From Dehalococcoidia bacterium (GTDB lineage Bacteria > Chloroflexota > Dehalococcoidia > Bin125): a stretch of 33,944 nt of DNA. The position numbers and the translations under genes are program-made. The notes beneath the pieces were generated by a model. The model ran no database searches. It had not been told where the DNA came from and saw nothing but the letters and a program-made list of their open reading frames with translations. Below are positions 8,206-17,237 of this stretch, piece by piece. Within the stretch, counting starts at the first letter, position 1; each line of letters begins with the position of its first letter. The stretch is from contig JAJDYG010000038.1 of assembly GCA_022822855.1 (NCBI GenBank), positions 1 through 33,944 on the forward strand, written 5' to 3'.

Positions 8206-9336
8206 TCAATCAGCATCACCGACAGGGATTCTGGGTACGCGGGCCGAGATTCCCGTGAAGATCTCGTAAGGAATGGTTCCCAGCCGCTCAGCCAGATCCC
8301 AGGCGCTGATCGACTCTGCGGCATCGGCGCCGATGATCGTGACGGCGTCGCCGATCTGGGCGTCGGGGATCTCGGTCAGGTCAATCATCGTCGTGTCCAT
8401 GCAGATCGCGCCGCGAATCGGGGCGCGCTTGCCTCGGACGAGCAGTTCGCCACCTGGCGACAGGGCGCGCGAGAGACCGTCGGCGTAGCCGACGCCGGTG
8501 ACTCCAATGAGCGAGTCGCGAGCGGCGGTCCACAGGCCTCCGTAGGAGATCGATTCCCCGCGTCTCACTTCACGAATCGAGAGCAGCGTGGTGCGCCAGG
8601 ACAAGACAGGTCGCAGCCGCCCGGCTTTGGGGTGACCGAGATCGGGCGCAGGATCCATGCCGTAGAGGGCAATCCCGGCCCGCACGAAGTCGAACGAGGC
8701 CTCGGGCAGATTGAAGGTCGCGGCCGAGGCGGCGGCGTGACGAGTCGGGACGCGCATCTGGGCGGCGGTGCGTCGGAAACGTGCAAGCGCGTCGAGCGAT
8801 GCCTGGCGGTCGGCGTTGCCGGCGTCGGGGAAGTGAGTGAAGGCGGCCTCGAGCTCAAGCGAGCGACACGCGCGGACCACCTCCGACAGCGCGATGGCCT
8901 GCGCATGAGGCAGGCCGTAGCGCTGCATGCCGCTGTCGATGTTGACGTGGACCTTGATCTTGCGTCCGGCTGAGCGACCGGCGAGATCGAGCCGCGTGGC
9001 GGTGTCGGCGGAGTCGACGACGACGGCGATGTCGTACCTCGCAATGGCTTCGGGATCGTCTGAGAGCACTGGTCCCAGGCAGAGGATTGGCGCTTCGATT
9101 CCCGATTCGCGCAGTTCAACCGCCTCGCGCACCGTGAATACGCAGAGCCTGGCTGCTCCGGCAGCCATGGCGCCGTTCGCGACGGTCACAGCGCCGTGAC
9201 CGTAAGCGTCGGCCTTGACGACCGCCGCGACGCGGGCCGGATTTGCCTGGCTTGCCGAGCGGCTGAGGACCGCGACATTGTTGCTGAGCGCAGAGAGGTC
9301 GATCTCGGCCCAGGAGGTGGCGGAACTGGCGCGCAT
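8206..9336 (-). CDS. alr: Alanine racemase
   Basis: This cytoplasmic PLP enzyme interconverts L- and D-alanine for peptidoglycan. The 376-aa length is normal. The PLP lysine K41 lies in AVVKADAYGHG, the catalytic tyrosine Y265 in ESISYGGLW, and R219 in FVRAGIALYGMDP, all at the positions known for the Geobacillus enzyme. The C-terminal beta domain includes GVGYADGLSR and CMDTTMIDL, which lines the entrance from the partner subunit. The gene is divergent from the lytic transglycosylase (start about 70 bases away), and the CopC-like gene follows 61 bases downstream on the same strand. Confidence 0.96.
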   Translation of the reverse strand: MRASSATSWAEIDLSALSNNVAVLSRSASQANPARVAAVVKADAYGHGAVTVANGAMAAGAARLCVFTVREAVELRESGIEAPILCLGPVLSDDPEAIARYDIAVVVDSADTATRLDLAGRSAGRKIKVHVNIDSGMQRYGLPHAQAIALSEVVRACRSLELEAAFTHFPDAGNADRQASLDALARFRRTAAQMRVPTRHAAASAATFNLPEASFDFVRAGIALYGMDPAPDLGHPKAGRLRPVLSWRTTLLSIREVRRGESISYGGLWTAARDSLIGVTGVGYADGLSRALSPGGELLVRGKRAPIRGAICMDTTMIDLTEIPDAQIGDAVTIIGADAAESISAWDLAERLGTIPYEIFTGISARVPRIPVGDAD

Positions 9337-9408
9337 CAGTCAATCCGAAACCCGGTTCATGGCGGTACAGTGTGGAGAGGCGTAGGCGGGGCGGATCCCG
9401 GGATCGTT

Positions 9409-11745
9409 GTGATACTACCCGTAGCGGCTGGCCCTGCCCGATCGTCTTTTTTTCGCCTGACTGTGCTGGCAGGGCTCGCGTGCTGCCTGGCTCTGGTCGC
9501 GGCCGCCTGTTCGGGTGATGATCCGGAGCCCGCTGAGGCCGAGCCGGCCGCCGAGCCAGTCCAGGCGCAACCAGTCCGCCCCGCGCCGATTGAAGAGGTC
9601 GAAGAGCAGCAGCAGGCGCTGCCGGAGGCTCCGGCGCGGGCGACCAGCGACCCGGTCGAGCTGCTGATCGCCGAAGCAGCCGCGCTCGAACATAACGGAT
9701 ACTGGGAGCAGGCGTTGGCGGTTCGGGAATCGGCGATCGCCGAAGGCGGCACGCTAGACACGGATGCGCTGACCTCGTTGAAGCTGGACCGAGTGCGGTT
9801 GCTGCTCCGACTCAACCGACCGCTCGATGCGCAGGCCGCGCTGTCGGACGTCTCAGGATTCTTGACCACCGATCAGTCGCGGCGGCACTCGTTGCTCCGA
9901 GCGCGGTCCGCGGTGATGTTGGACCAGACCGACGTCGCGATCGAAGCGCTGGCAGATTATGTGAACACCGACAGCCCGGCCTGGGCATTGATCTCCCTGG
10001 AGATCGCCAAGATCCTCCAGCGAGTCGGGCGCGGTGAGGAGGCGATTGAGTGGGCGGAGCGCGCGCTCGGCGGCATGTTGCCGTTCCAGGATCGTCTGCG
10101 GGCGATCCATATCGCCGCCACGGAGCTTGACATCGCCGGGGAGGCGGAGCGGGCGCTCGCGCGTTATGACGAACTCATGCAGATGTCGCCCTGGCGCGAC
10201 GACCAGGCGGCGGCCCTGAGCCGCACCGCCGCGTTGCAGCGCGACGCAGGCAATCTCGAAGCCGCGCAGGAGGCCTGGTTCACCCTGGTCGACGACTATC
10301 GCGATTTCACCGAGAGCTCCGAGGCGCTGGCTTTTCTGCTGGATTCCGGAGCGGCCGTAGACCAACTGACGATCGGCCGGATTCGCTTCAACGAGGAACT
10401 CTGGGTGGAGTCGCGCAATGCGATGCTCAACGTGCTCGGCGGCTCTGGCGTGCTGGCCGAGCAGGTTGCGGGGGAGTTCTACATCGCGGCGATTCACCAG
10501 GAGAACGACGATCGGGCAAGCGCCGCGTTGGGTTATGTCGCCGTGATCGGCAGGGATCCATCGGACCCGCTCGCGGCCGAGGCCTCGATGCGTCTCGCTG
10601 AGTTTGCTATCGCAGACGGCGATCCGGATGCAGCGGAAGCGCATTGGGGCCGGGTCGTGGACGAGCATGCCGAACATCCGCGATGGATGGAGGCCGTGCG
10701 CCGCTGGGCCGGCCAGGCCGTGTCCCGTGAGCGGTGGGCAGAGGCAGCGCAGCGCTTCCGCGACGCGGCCAACCGAGGGGCCGATCACTGGGGCAACGAC
10801 CTGCGGCAAGAACTGCTCTACTGGGCTGCGCTGATGAACCAGGAGGCTGGGGATCTCGAGTCGTCCGCCGACCTCGCTGGGAAGGTGGTCGACATCGACC
10901 CGATCGCGTACTACGGGCTGCGCGCAGCGGAACTCCTGGACCAGGATCCTCCGGGCGTGCTCGATATCTCCCTGGAGGAATGGCTGATCAGGCTGACGGG
11001 CGAGTCCGACCCGCCGCCATCGGACATTGAGGGGTTACGCGAGTGGCAGGCAGCGCGCGATCTGCGGCTGGGCGGTTTCGACTCGGCCGCCGACCGGATG
11101 TGGTCGGAGCTGATCGGCACGCTGAGCACCAATCCCTGGGCCCTGGTCGAGGCATCGCAAGCGCTCGCGGCCTTGGGCGAGTATCCGGCCTCGGCGCGGG
11201 CGGCGGGGCAGGCGATGAGCCTGTTCGGACTCAACTGGTCGGAGGCGCCAGTGGAGCTGCTCCGACTCGCCTATCCGCAGCCCTGGCCCGACGTGATGGC
11301 GCTGCACGCAACGTCAGAAGGGATCAATCCGCTCCTGCTCTGGTCGCTGATCAGACGCGAGAGCTTCTACGACGCCGATGCCGAGGGTCTGGCGGGCGAA
11401 GTCGGCCTGACCCAGGTGATTCCGCTGACCGGCTCGGACATCGCGGCGGGCCTGGGGATCGAGTACTCGCACGTCGATCTCGCTCGTCCCGAACTGGCGA
11501 TCCGATTTGGAGCCTGGTATCTGGCTCGCCAGTTGGAGGGCTTCTCGAACGAGCCGATCATGGCGCTGGCGGCGTACAACGCTGGCCCGGGCAATGCGGC
11601 GCGCTGGGAGGATGAGGCCGTGCTGACCGGGGCGGATGGATTTCTCGCGGCGCTCGACTTTTCGTCCACAAGAATGTATGTTCAATATGTGATCGAATCG
11701 CTGGCCGTCTACCGGGCCCTGGCGGAGGCGGGTTCGATGCCGTGA
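9409..11745 (+). CDS. Lipoprotein lytic transglycosylase with helical repeats
   Basis: From GTG 9409 the product is 778 aa. A signal with lipobox VAAAC is followed by an acidic Pro/Ala linker, then about 480 residues of TPR-like helical pairs (for example GNLEAAQEAWFTLVDDY and DPDAAEAHWGRVVDEH), and a C-terminal SLT domain. The SLT domain shows the catalytic glutamate E651 in LIRRESFYD, then GLTQVIP and ALAAYNAGPGNAARW. It cleaves peptidoglycan strands with anhydromuramic acid formation, acting outside the membrane. The layout recalls Slt70, where the helical ring surrounds the glycan. The frame is open to 9196, but upstream residues overlap the alr gene antisense and look non-coding; GTG 9370 is an alternative start. 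Confidence 0.9.
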   Translation: MILPVAAGPARSSFFRLTVLAGLACCLALVAAACSGDDPEPAEAEPAAEPVQAQPVRPAPIEEVEEQQQALPEAPARATSDPVELLIAEAAALEHNGYWEQALAVRESAIAEGGTLDTDALTSLKLDRVRLLLRLNRPLDAQAALSDVSGFLTTDQSRRHSLLRARSAVMLDQTDVAIEALADYVNTDSPAWALISLEIAKILQRVGRGEEAIEWAERALGGMLPFQDRLRAIHIAATELDIAGEAERALARYDELMQMSPWRDDQAAALSRTAALQRDAGNLEAAQEAWFTLVDDYRDFTESSEALAFLLDSGAAVDQLTIGRIRFNEELWVESRNAMLNVLGGSGVLAEQVAGEFYIAAIHQENDDRASAALGYVAVIGRDPSDPLAAEASMRLAEFAIADGDPDAAEAHWGRVVDEHAEHPRWMEAVRRWAGQAVSRERWAEAAQRFRDAANRGADHWGNDLRQELLYWAALMNQEAGDLESSADLAGKVVDIDPIAYYGLRAAELLDQDPPGVLDISLEEWLIRLTGESDPPPSDIEGLREWQAARDLRLGGFDSAADRMWSELIGTLSTNPWALVEASQALAALGEYPASARAAGQAMSLFGLNWSEAPVELLRLAYPQPWPDVMALHATSEGINPLLLWSLIRRESFYDADAEGLAGEVGLTQVIPLTGSDIAAGLGIEYSHVDLARPELAIRFGAWYLARQLEGFSNEPIMALAAYNAGPGNAARWEDEAVLTGADGFLAALDFSSTRMYVQYVIESLAVYRALAEAGSMP

Positions 11746-11868
11746 GCGTTCCGGGCAAGCAGTCCAGGCAACGCGGCCGCGGCTGGCGGCTGGCGTATAC
11801 TGAGCGGTACTTGTCCTGCCTTCTTCGTCCATCGGGCTTGTGTGTCCCGTGATGTGGTGAGGGAATTG

Positions 11869-12009
11869 ATGCCGAAACGCACGTATCAACCAAAGCGAAT
11901 TCCGCGCAAGCGGGAGCATGGATTTCTCAAGCGAATGTCCAGCCGAGGCGGGCGCGCGGTGCTCAAACGCCGCCGGGCCCGAGGCCGGCGACGATTGACG
12001 GTCGTCTGA
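11869..12009 (+). CDS. rpmH: 50S ribosomal protein L34
   Basis: The 46-aa, very basic protein starts [19 protein letters not shown] and ends [14 protein letters not shown], the signature of bacterial L34; length is normal. GAGGG lies 6 bases before ATG. A -10-like TATACT at 11796-11801 is the best promoter candidate, though no good -35 precedes it. rpmH followed by rnpA is the usual order. The gene heads the block rpmH-rnpA-yidD-(lipoprotein)-yidC-jag-parA-parB. Confidence 0.96.
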   Translation: MPKRTYQPKRIPRKREHGFLKRMSSRGGRAVLKRRRARGRRRLTVV

Positions 12010-12117
12010 ACGACCGCCGCACCGTTTTGTGTCCCTGCTTGAGTATGCGCGCCAGAGGGCGTCCCATGCCGCGTACTGCCATGCCGCGTGTTGAGCGCTG
12101 CCGAACGATGCCTGACG

Positions 12118-12504
12118 ATGCCTGCTGACCAGCGTTTGCGCCGCAAGTCGGACTTTGATGCCGTGTTTCGCGAGGGCATCAGGTCGGCGAGCGGGATCCT
12201 GGCCCTGCGGGCGCGTTCCAGAGGCGGCGCGACATCGACCGAACCATGCCGATTCGGTTTCGCCATCAGCTCCCGGTTGGGCGGGGCCGTCAAACGCAAC
12301 CGGATCCGACGCCGGCTGCGCGAATCGGCGCGAAGACTGAATGTCGAGGGCGACTGCACGGGGTTGGATGTGGTTGTGATCGCCCGGGAGGGAGCGGTCG
12401 AGGCAAACTTCGCGAGACTGGACTCGACCCTGAACCTGCTGGTGCGGCGGTCGCAGCGGCAACTGGACGGTCAGCGATCGGGCCGCGATGGGGGTGCGTT
12501 TTGA
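12118..12504 (+). CDS. rnpA: Ribonuclease P protein component
   Basis: This 128-aa basic protein is the protein subunit of RNase P, which matures tRNA 5' ends. It opens with LRRKSDFDAVFREG, where the two aromatic residues contact the pre-tRNA leader, and contains the RNR signature KRNRIRRRLRE near residues 60-70. ATG 12118 fits the family N-terminus; GTG 12088 would add ten residues and neither has a strong ribosome binding site. The C-terminal 20 residues are a polar tail. The stop overlaps the presumed TTG start of yidD, which suggests translational coupling. Confidence 0.93.
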   Translation: MPADQRLRRKSDFDAVFREGIRSASGILALRARSRGGATSTEPCRFGFAISSRLGGAVKRNRIRRRLRESARRLNVEGDCTGLDVVVIAREGAVEANFARLDSTLNLLVRRSQRQLDGQRSGRDGGAF

Positions 12505-12851
12505 GCGATTCGCTGGAACGCTCGACGGGCCGCTCCCTCGCGCAAGTCGCGGATCGAGCCGTGATATTGCTGGTCGTCGGATACCAGAAACTCTTGTCGC
12601 CGTTGTTTGCAGCGATGGGCTCTCAGTGTCGATTCGAACCGTCCTGCTCGCAGTACATGATCGACGCCGTGCGGGCGAGGGGTGCCGTCGTCGGCGTCGC
12701 CCTGGGCCTGTGGCGACTGGTTCGCTGCAATCCCGTCAACCGCGGCGGCTTCGATCCCGCGCCGGCGCATCGCAGACTGGCACGTCGCGATCTGGCACAT
12801 GGCAGTCCAGTAGAGGTTTCGGGTCAGGATGTTTCACGTGAAACATTTTGA
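12501..12851 (+). CDS. yidD: Membrane protein insertion efficiency factor YidD
   Basis: The 116-aa product contains the family core VGYQKLLSPLF, then CRFEPSCSQYMIDAV and GLWRLVRCNPVNRGGFDP, with the three conserved cysteines. YidD is a small inner-face membrane protein that assists YidC. No ATG is available in a suitable place; TTG 12501, inside the rnpA stop, with GGGGG upstream fits the family length. The C-terminal residues SRETF are encoded by the parS palindrome at 12830-12845, so the tail is likely shaped by that DNA site rather than by protein function. Confidence 0.9.
   Translation: MSDSLERSTGRSLAQVADRAVILLVVGYQKLLSPLFAAMGSQCRFEPSCSQYMIDAVRARGAVVGVALGLWRLVRCNPVNRGGFDPAPAHRRLARRDLAHGSPVEVSGQDVSRETF
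12830..12845. promoter_or_regulatory. parS site 1 (ParB binding)
   Basis: The 16-mer TGTTTCACGTGAAACA matches the bacterial parS consensus exactly and is a perfect palindrome. It lies at the end of yidD and about 3.6 kb before parA. ParB loads here and spreads in a CTP-dependent way. In the frame of the next gene it encodes MFHVKH. Confidence 0.93.
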
Positions 12852-12972
12852 TCCACTACCCGATCTGCAGCCTGATTCCCCGCCGGAGTCGCTGCATGGG
12901 TCATTGCCCACCCAAGCGACAGCGCCGATGCATACGCCAGCGTCCGCTTTCCGGCGTGGTCAGCCGCGATCG

Positions 12973-14211
12973 ATGGATCATTCGCTCGCTCGACTCCTGA
13001 GTCACGTGCGCCAATGGTTTCACGTGAAACAGTTTCACCGCCGGATCGTCGGGTTCCTGGTTCTGATTACCGCGATTCCCGTGCTCGTGGCCTGCGATGT
13101 CGCCGACCAACCTGACGGTTGGGCTGCGCCGACCCTGGATCCGGTCGAGCCGGAGACACGTCTGATCGCGCCGACGGGCGAGGATCAGGTGGTGGCTGTT
13201 CAGCTGCTCGATGGCAACCTGGGCTCCGCTGTCTGGGAGTTCCCCGACGACGACGGCAATTTCCCCGGACTCGATGGAGAAATCGAGCCGGTGGCGTTCT
13301 ACGCCGATCCGGTCTGGGTCGAGTCGACGGATGAATGGCTGCTGGCCGGGTACTCGGACGGCGTGCTGTACGCAGTCCAGCGCGATGGCGAGTCGGCGCG
13401 GATCGTGTTTGACAGCGAGGACCGGCTCGTCGCCGACCTGATCGTGGATGGCACGCTGGTCTATCTGGCCGACACCGCGTACCGCGTGTACGCGGTCGAT
13501 ATCGAGCAGCCGGGCGAAGCGTTGTGGACCTGGGATGGGGGCTCGGACCTACAGATCTGGAGCGGCCCGGTGCTCGTGGACACGGATCGCGGCCGCTTGT
13601 TGATCGTGGCCGGTCTGGACGGTCGCGTGACGGCGATCAACGTCGATGGGGATACCGCCGGAACATCCGTCTGGCAGATCGAGATCGGCAGCGGCATTGC
13701 CGGCTCGATTGCCGAAGACGAGGGCATCATCTATGTGGGCGGCCTCGACCGGACGCTCTACGGTCTGGACGCGGCGACCGGAGGTCAGATCTGGGCGGTT
13801 CAGGCCTCTCACTGGCTGTGGGGGAACCCGTTGATCCACGACGGCGTCATCTACACGACCGACCTTCGAGGCAACGTCTATGCGCTTGACGCCCTGACCG
13901 GAGCCAAGCGCTGGCTGCAGCCGTTTGCCAGCGGAGATCGGATTCGCGCCCGGCCGCTGTTGGTCGACCGCAATGCCGATGGCGGCGATGCGGGCGGGAT
14001 TCTCGTGATCGTGGCTCGCGGCGGGATGATTCATCAACTCAACGCCTCCGACGGCTCGCCGCTCAGGCAGTTCCACCTGGAGGGCGCGAAGGACCTGATG
14101 GCGAACGCCATCCTGCGCGACGACCGAATCCTGGTCAGCGATGAGGACGGCGTGCTCTACGCCGTGCTGCTGGGTGCCAACCAGGCCGTCAAGCTGTATC
14201 CGCAGAACTAG
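12973..14211 (+). CDS. PQQ-type beta-propeller lipoprotein (BamB-like)
   Basis: The product (412 aa from ATG 12973) has a hydrophobic segment FLVLITAIPVLVAC with lipobox cysteine C41, followed by a beta-propeller. Repeated blades carry motifs such as GLDRTLYGLDAATGGQIWAVQ, DLRGNVYALDALTGAKRW and DGVLYAVLLG. PQQ-like propellers of this kind act as binding scaffolds at the outer face of the membrane; no quinoprotein active site is evident. It sits between yidD and yidC, so a role in protein insertion or surface assembly is plausible but inferred. The frame is open from ATG 12829, which lies inside parS 1; neither start has a strong ribosome binding site. A second parS-like site lies within its early codons. 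Confidence 0.85.
   Translation: MDHSLARLLSHVRQWFHVKQFHRRIVGFLVLITAIPVLVACDVADQPDGWAAPTLDPVEPETRLIAPTGEDQVVAVQLLDGNLGSAVWEFPDDDGNFPGLDGEIEPVAFYADPVWVESTDEWLLAGYSDGVLYAVQRDGESARIVFDSEDRLVADLIVDGTLVYLADTAYRVYAVDIEQPGEALWTWDGGSDLQIWSGPVLVDTDRGRLLIVAGLDGRVTAINVDGDTAGTSVWQIEIGSGIAGSIAEDEGIIYVGGLDRTLYGLDAATGGQIWAVQASHWLWGNPLIHDGVIYTTDLRGNVYALDALTGAKRWLQPFASGDRIRARPLLVDRNADGGDAGGILVIVARGGMIHQLNASDGSPLRQFHLEGAKDLMANAILRDDRILVSDEDGVLYAVLLGANQAVKLYPQN
13016..13031. promoter_or_regulatory. parS site 2 (ParB binding)
   Basis: GGTTTCACGTGAAACA differs from the consensus only at the first base. It lies 186 bases from parS 1, inside the propeller lipoprotein reading frame, where it encodes FHVKQ just before the signal helix. 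The spacing of two sites near parAB suggests a ParB loading centre close to the replication origin. Confidence 0.88.
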
Positions 14212-14231
14212 GAGCGCCGAACTGGGCGACG

Positions 14232-15191
14232 ATGGACATACTCGACTTCATCTGGAATGACATTCTGATCGGGCCGATCATGAACGGGCTGATCGTGATC
14301 GCCCACGCCGTAGACGACAACTACGGGGTCGCGATCATCCTGTTCACGCTGATCGTGCGCGTGGTGACGTACCCGTTGACGCTCCGGCAGCTGCGGGCGA
14401 CCCGCGGGATGCAGGAAATGCAGCCGCGAATGCAGGAGATCCAGAAGAAGTACAAAGATCCCAAGCGTCGCCAGGAAGAGTTGATGAAGGTCTACCGCGA
14501 GGCGGGCTTCAATCCGCTCGGTTGCCTCTGGCCGCTGCTTGTGCAGATGCCGATCTGGATCGCGCTCTACCAGGTATTGCGACGGACGCTGGGCGACACG
14601 CCGGAGCAGTTGCTGCGCCTATCGAGCGACCTCTACGACTGGTCCTACATCACATCGGCGATCCCAATCAATCGCGATTTTCTGTTCTTCGACTTGGGCT
14701 CATCGTCGATCGAGCAGTCCCTGCCGCTGGCGATCCTCGTGGGCGTCACCGCCTACATCCAGCAAAAGGTCTCGACGGCGCGGATGGGTCCTCGAGATGA
14801 GCGCTCCGAGTCGATGAACCGCACGATGCTGTGGATGATGCCGTTCATGTTCGGGTTCTTCACCCTCCAGGTACCGGCCGGACTCGGCCTGTATTGGCTG
14901 GTGACCTCGGTGTTCACGATCCTCACGTCGTACTACTACTACTTCTATCGGCAAGGTCTGAAGTGGTCGTGGAAGTGGTTGCTCTCGTCCGAGCCGCTGC
15001 CCGCGCCGGCTGCGGCCGGAGCCGCTGCCAACGGCGGCGCCGTTGCAGTCGCCGCCACTACCGAGGCAGCGGAAGCGCCGGATGGCGAGGAAGAGGCATC
15101 AGAACCGAAGCCGGAGAGGCCGCCGCGGCGACAGACCAGCGCGGCGCGTCGTCGGCGGCAGAGAAGGCGGCGAGCGAATCGTTCCCGTTGA
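14232..15191 (+). CDS. yidC: YidC/Oxa1 membrane protein insertase
   Basis: This 319-aa insertase folds and inserts membrane proteins alone or with Sec. It has the short Gram-positive-type form without the large periplasmic domain. TM1 (about 33-52) carries the conserved groove arginine in LIVRVVTYPL. A cytoplasmic helical hairpin follows (QEMQPRMQEIQKKYKDPKRRQ), then GCLWPLLVQMPIWIALYQVL, helices near 165-180 and 200-235, and PAGLGLYW. The C-terminus has an Ala-rich linker and an Arg-rich tail (RRRRQRRRRANRSR) that probably contacts the ribosome. It follows the propeller gene by 20 bases. Confidence 0.95.
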   Translation: MDILDFIWNDILIGPIMNGLIVIAHAVDDNYGVAIILFTLIVRVVTYPLTLRQLRATRGMQEMQPRMQEIQKKYKDPKRRQEELMKVYREAGFNPLGCLWPLLVQMPIWIALYQVLRRTLGDTPEQLLRLSSDLYDWSYITSAIPINRDFLFFDLGSSSIEQSLPLAILVGVTAYIQQKVSTARMGPRDERSESMNRTMLWMMPFMFGFFTLQVPAGLGLYWLVTSVFTILTSYYYYFYRQGLKWSWKWLLSSEPLPAPAAAGAAANGGAVAVAATTEAAEAPDGEEEASEPKPERPPRRQTSAARRRRQRRRRANRSR

Positions 15192-15281
15192 GCAAGCGAT
15201 GGAGTACCTCCGGATTGAGTCGGCACGCGTCACATGCTGCCGGAGCACAATCCGAAACGTCGAACAGTTGGAGAAGTGACC

Positions 15282-16352
15282 ATGGCAAACAGGGAAGTGA
15301 TCGAGCAGTCGGGGCGGACGGTCGACGACGCCGTTCAAGCAGCGCTACGCCGGCTGGGACTTTCGAGGGCGCAGGTGGAGGTCGAAGTACTGGAAGAAGG
15401 TCGCACCGGCATTTTCGGGATTGGCAATGCCCAGTCTCTAGTGCGGGTGACGCCTCGAGCAGGCGTCTCCGGTAGCGGACGCAGGGGGCCGGCTCCCTCC
15501 TTACCGAAGATCGATGATTACTCGGACCTGACGGAAGTCGAACCCGGGCAGTCGAGCGACTCGCCGCGCCGCAGCGGACGTTCCGGCGGGAACCGGAGAC
15601 CAGCAGGGAGGAGACAGGTCGTGCAGCCGGCGGAAGGAACGTCGGCAAGCTCCACAGATAGCCAACGCGAGGTTCAGCCGGACCACCGATCGCGATCCCG
15701 CCCCCGACAGGCGGCGCCGGCGGGGAGCGGGCGTCGCGATCGAGGCCGCGGCCGCCAGGGTGGACGCCAGCGCGGCCGCGGACGGGAGGAATCCCGCGAG
15801 CGACAGCCGGCCCGACCGCCGCTCGCGCCGTTCGAGCTGCTCGCCGATCCCGACTTCGAGCCGAACGAGGAGCCAAAGCAGTTCGCGGTCGAGGTCTTGA
15901 CCGACATTGCGCACCAGTTGGGCTTCGACGTGGAAGTGACGGCCCGTGAACCGAGGACCCCGATGGACGGTCTTGGTCATGCGGTGGCCGTGCTCGACAT
16001 CCATCCGGTCGGTGATGAAGATCTGGGCCTGTTGATCGGCCGTCACGGCAGCCACGTGGCGGCCTTGCAGTATGTGGTCAATGTGATCGTCAGCCGCGCC
16101 CTGGACGGCAACAACCCGGTGACCGTTGATGTGGACGGCTACCGGCGGCGGCGAGAAACCGCTCTGGAGGAAATGGCGCAGCGTGCCGCATCGGAAGTGC
16201 GAGAACGTGGCGAGCCAGTGACTCTGGGAGTGATGCCGGCTGCCGAGCGGCGGATCATCCACCTGCAACTCCAGGAGGACCCGGAGCTCAAGACGGAGTC
16301 CTTCGGAGAGGGATCGTCGCGTCGGGTGCGAATTCTGTACCGTGACGAGTAG
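15282..16352 (+). CDS. jag: Jag/KhpB RNA-binding protein
   Basis: This 356-aa protein has the Jag_N domain at residues 2-52 (VDDAVQAALRRLGLSRAQVEVEVLEEG, GIFGIGNAQ), an Arg/Gly-rich disordered linker to about 185, a KH_II domain (about 215-285, with GLLIGRHGSHVAALQYVVN) and a C-terminal R3H domain (about 290-350, ERRIIHLQLQED). KhpB proteins bind RNA and influence cell elongation and division, usually with KhpA. The gene follows yidC in the usual order. GGAG 9 bases upstream supports ATG 15282. The linker, with runs such as RGRGRQGGRQRGRG, is longer than in typical Jag proteins. Confidence 0.94.
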   Translation: MANREVIEQSGRTVDDAVQAALRRLGLSRAQVEVEVLEEGRTGIFGIGNAQSLVRVTPRAGVSGSGRRGPAPSLPKIDDYSDLTEVEPGQSSDSPRRSGRSGGNRRPAGRRQVVQPAEGTSASSTDSQREVQPDHRSRSRPRQAAPAGSGRRDRGRGRQGGRQRGRGREESRERQPARPPLAPFELLADPDFEPNEEPKQFAVEVLTDIAHQLGFDVEVTAREPRTPMDGLGHAVAVLDIHPVGDEDLGLLIGRHGSHVAALQYVVNVIVSRALDGNNPVTVDVDGYRRRRETALEEMAQRAASEVRERGEPVTLGVMPAAERRIIHLQLQEDPELKTESFGEGSSRRVRILYRDE

Positions 16353-16430
16353 GCTCGGGCTATCGACGTAACGGGTTGACCGTTATCTTCGTCACAGCGT
16401 AGCCAGAGAGTCCGCTGGAGGCGTGCTGAC

Positions 16431-17237
16431 GTGAGTGTGGTCGCGGTTGCGAACCAGAAGGGCGGCGTCGGCAAGACGACGACGACCGTCAACTTGGCCG
16501 CCGCCGCCGCCGAATCAGGCCGCCGAACGCTGGTGATCGACGCGGATGCCCAGGCCAACGCGACGTCGGCCCTGGGGGCGCAGTCGTCCGGGCTGTATCT
16601 CTACGATTCGCTGCTCGAACAGGCAGACCTGTCCCAGTGCATCGTTTCGACTCCCTGGCCGCAACTGGATGCGGTTCCATCATCCATGGACCTGGTCGCA
16701 GCGGAGATCGAACTGGCCAGCCGTTCGGAGCGGGAATACGTCCTGCGCGGCGCGCTATCGGACGTCGCAGGCGAGTACGACCTTGTGTTGATCGACTGCG
16801 GACCGTCGCTGGGCCTGATGACGCTGAACGCGCTCACGGCCTCCGACGCGGCCATCGCCCCGGTGCAATGCGAATACCTGGCTCTCGAGGGACTTTCGGC
16901 CTTGCTCGAAACGATCCGCAGGGTGCAGATGCATCTGCACAACGGGCTGCACCTTCTGGGCGTCGTCGCGACGATGTACGACGGCCGCACCCGACTCTCC
17001 CAGGACGTGGCTGCGCAGCTTAGAGCGCATATCAGTTCTACATTTGACACGATCATCCCACGCTCGATCCGTCTTTCCGAGGCGCCGAGTCATCAACGCC
17101 CGATCATCGACTACGCGCCCCGCTCACGAGGAGCTGAGGCGTACCGCGAACTCGCGGAGGAGCTGTTCGACCGCCTGTCGGCGCTTCCGCCGTCCACGCT
17201 GTATCGCGGCCGCATTGCCGGCGGAGTATCAAGATGA
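16431..17237 (+). CDS. parA: Chromosome partitioning ATPase ParA/Soj
   Basis: This 268-aa ATPase has the deviant Walker A motif KGGVGKTTTT at residues 10-19, the switch DADAQANAT near 39, and Walker B LVLIDCGPSLG near 120. The GTG start is supported by GGAGG nine bases upstream. ParA binds DNA nonspecifically as an ATP dimer and helps separate ParB-parS complexes. A TTGACC at 16376-16381 with TAGCCA about 18 bases downstream could be its promoter, weakly. parB overlaps its end by 4 bases (ATGA), so the two are translated together. Confidence 0.96.
   Translation: MSVVAVANQKGGVGKTTTTVNLAAAAAESGRRTLVIDADAQANATSALGAQSSGLYLYDSLLEQADLSQCIVSTPWPQLDAVPSSMDLVAAEIELASRSEREYVLRGALSDVAGEYDLVLIDCGPSLGLMTLNALTASDAAIAPVQCEYLALEGLSALLETIRRVQMHLHNGLHLLGVVATMYDGRTRLSQDVAAQLRAHISSTFDTIIPRSIRLSEAPSHQRPIIDYAPRSRGAEAYRELAEELFDRLSALPPSTLYRGRIAGGVSR

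Noticed and set aside
9196..9408. N-terminal extension of the lytic transglycosylase
   Set aside because: The added residues are complementary to the alr start and lack a signal; the lipobox demands a start close to it.
11661..11675. Possible DnaA box near TCGTCCACA
   Set aside because: It has two mismatches to TTATCCACA, lies inside the transglycosylase gene and is not part of a cluster, so it gives no evidence for an origin here.
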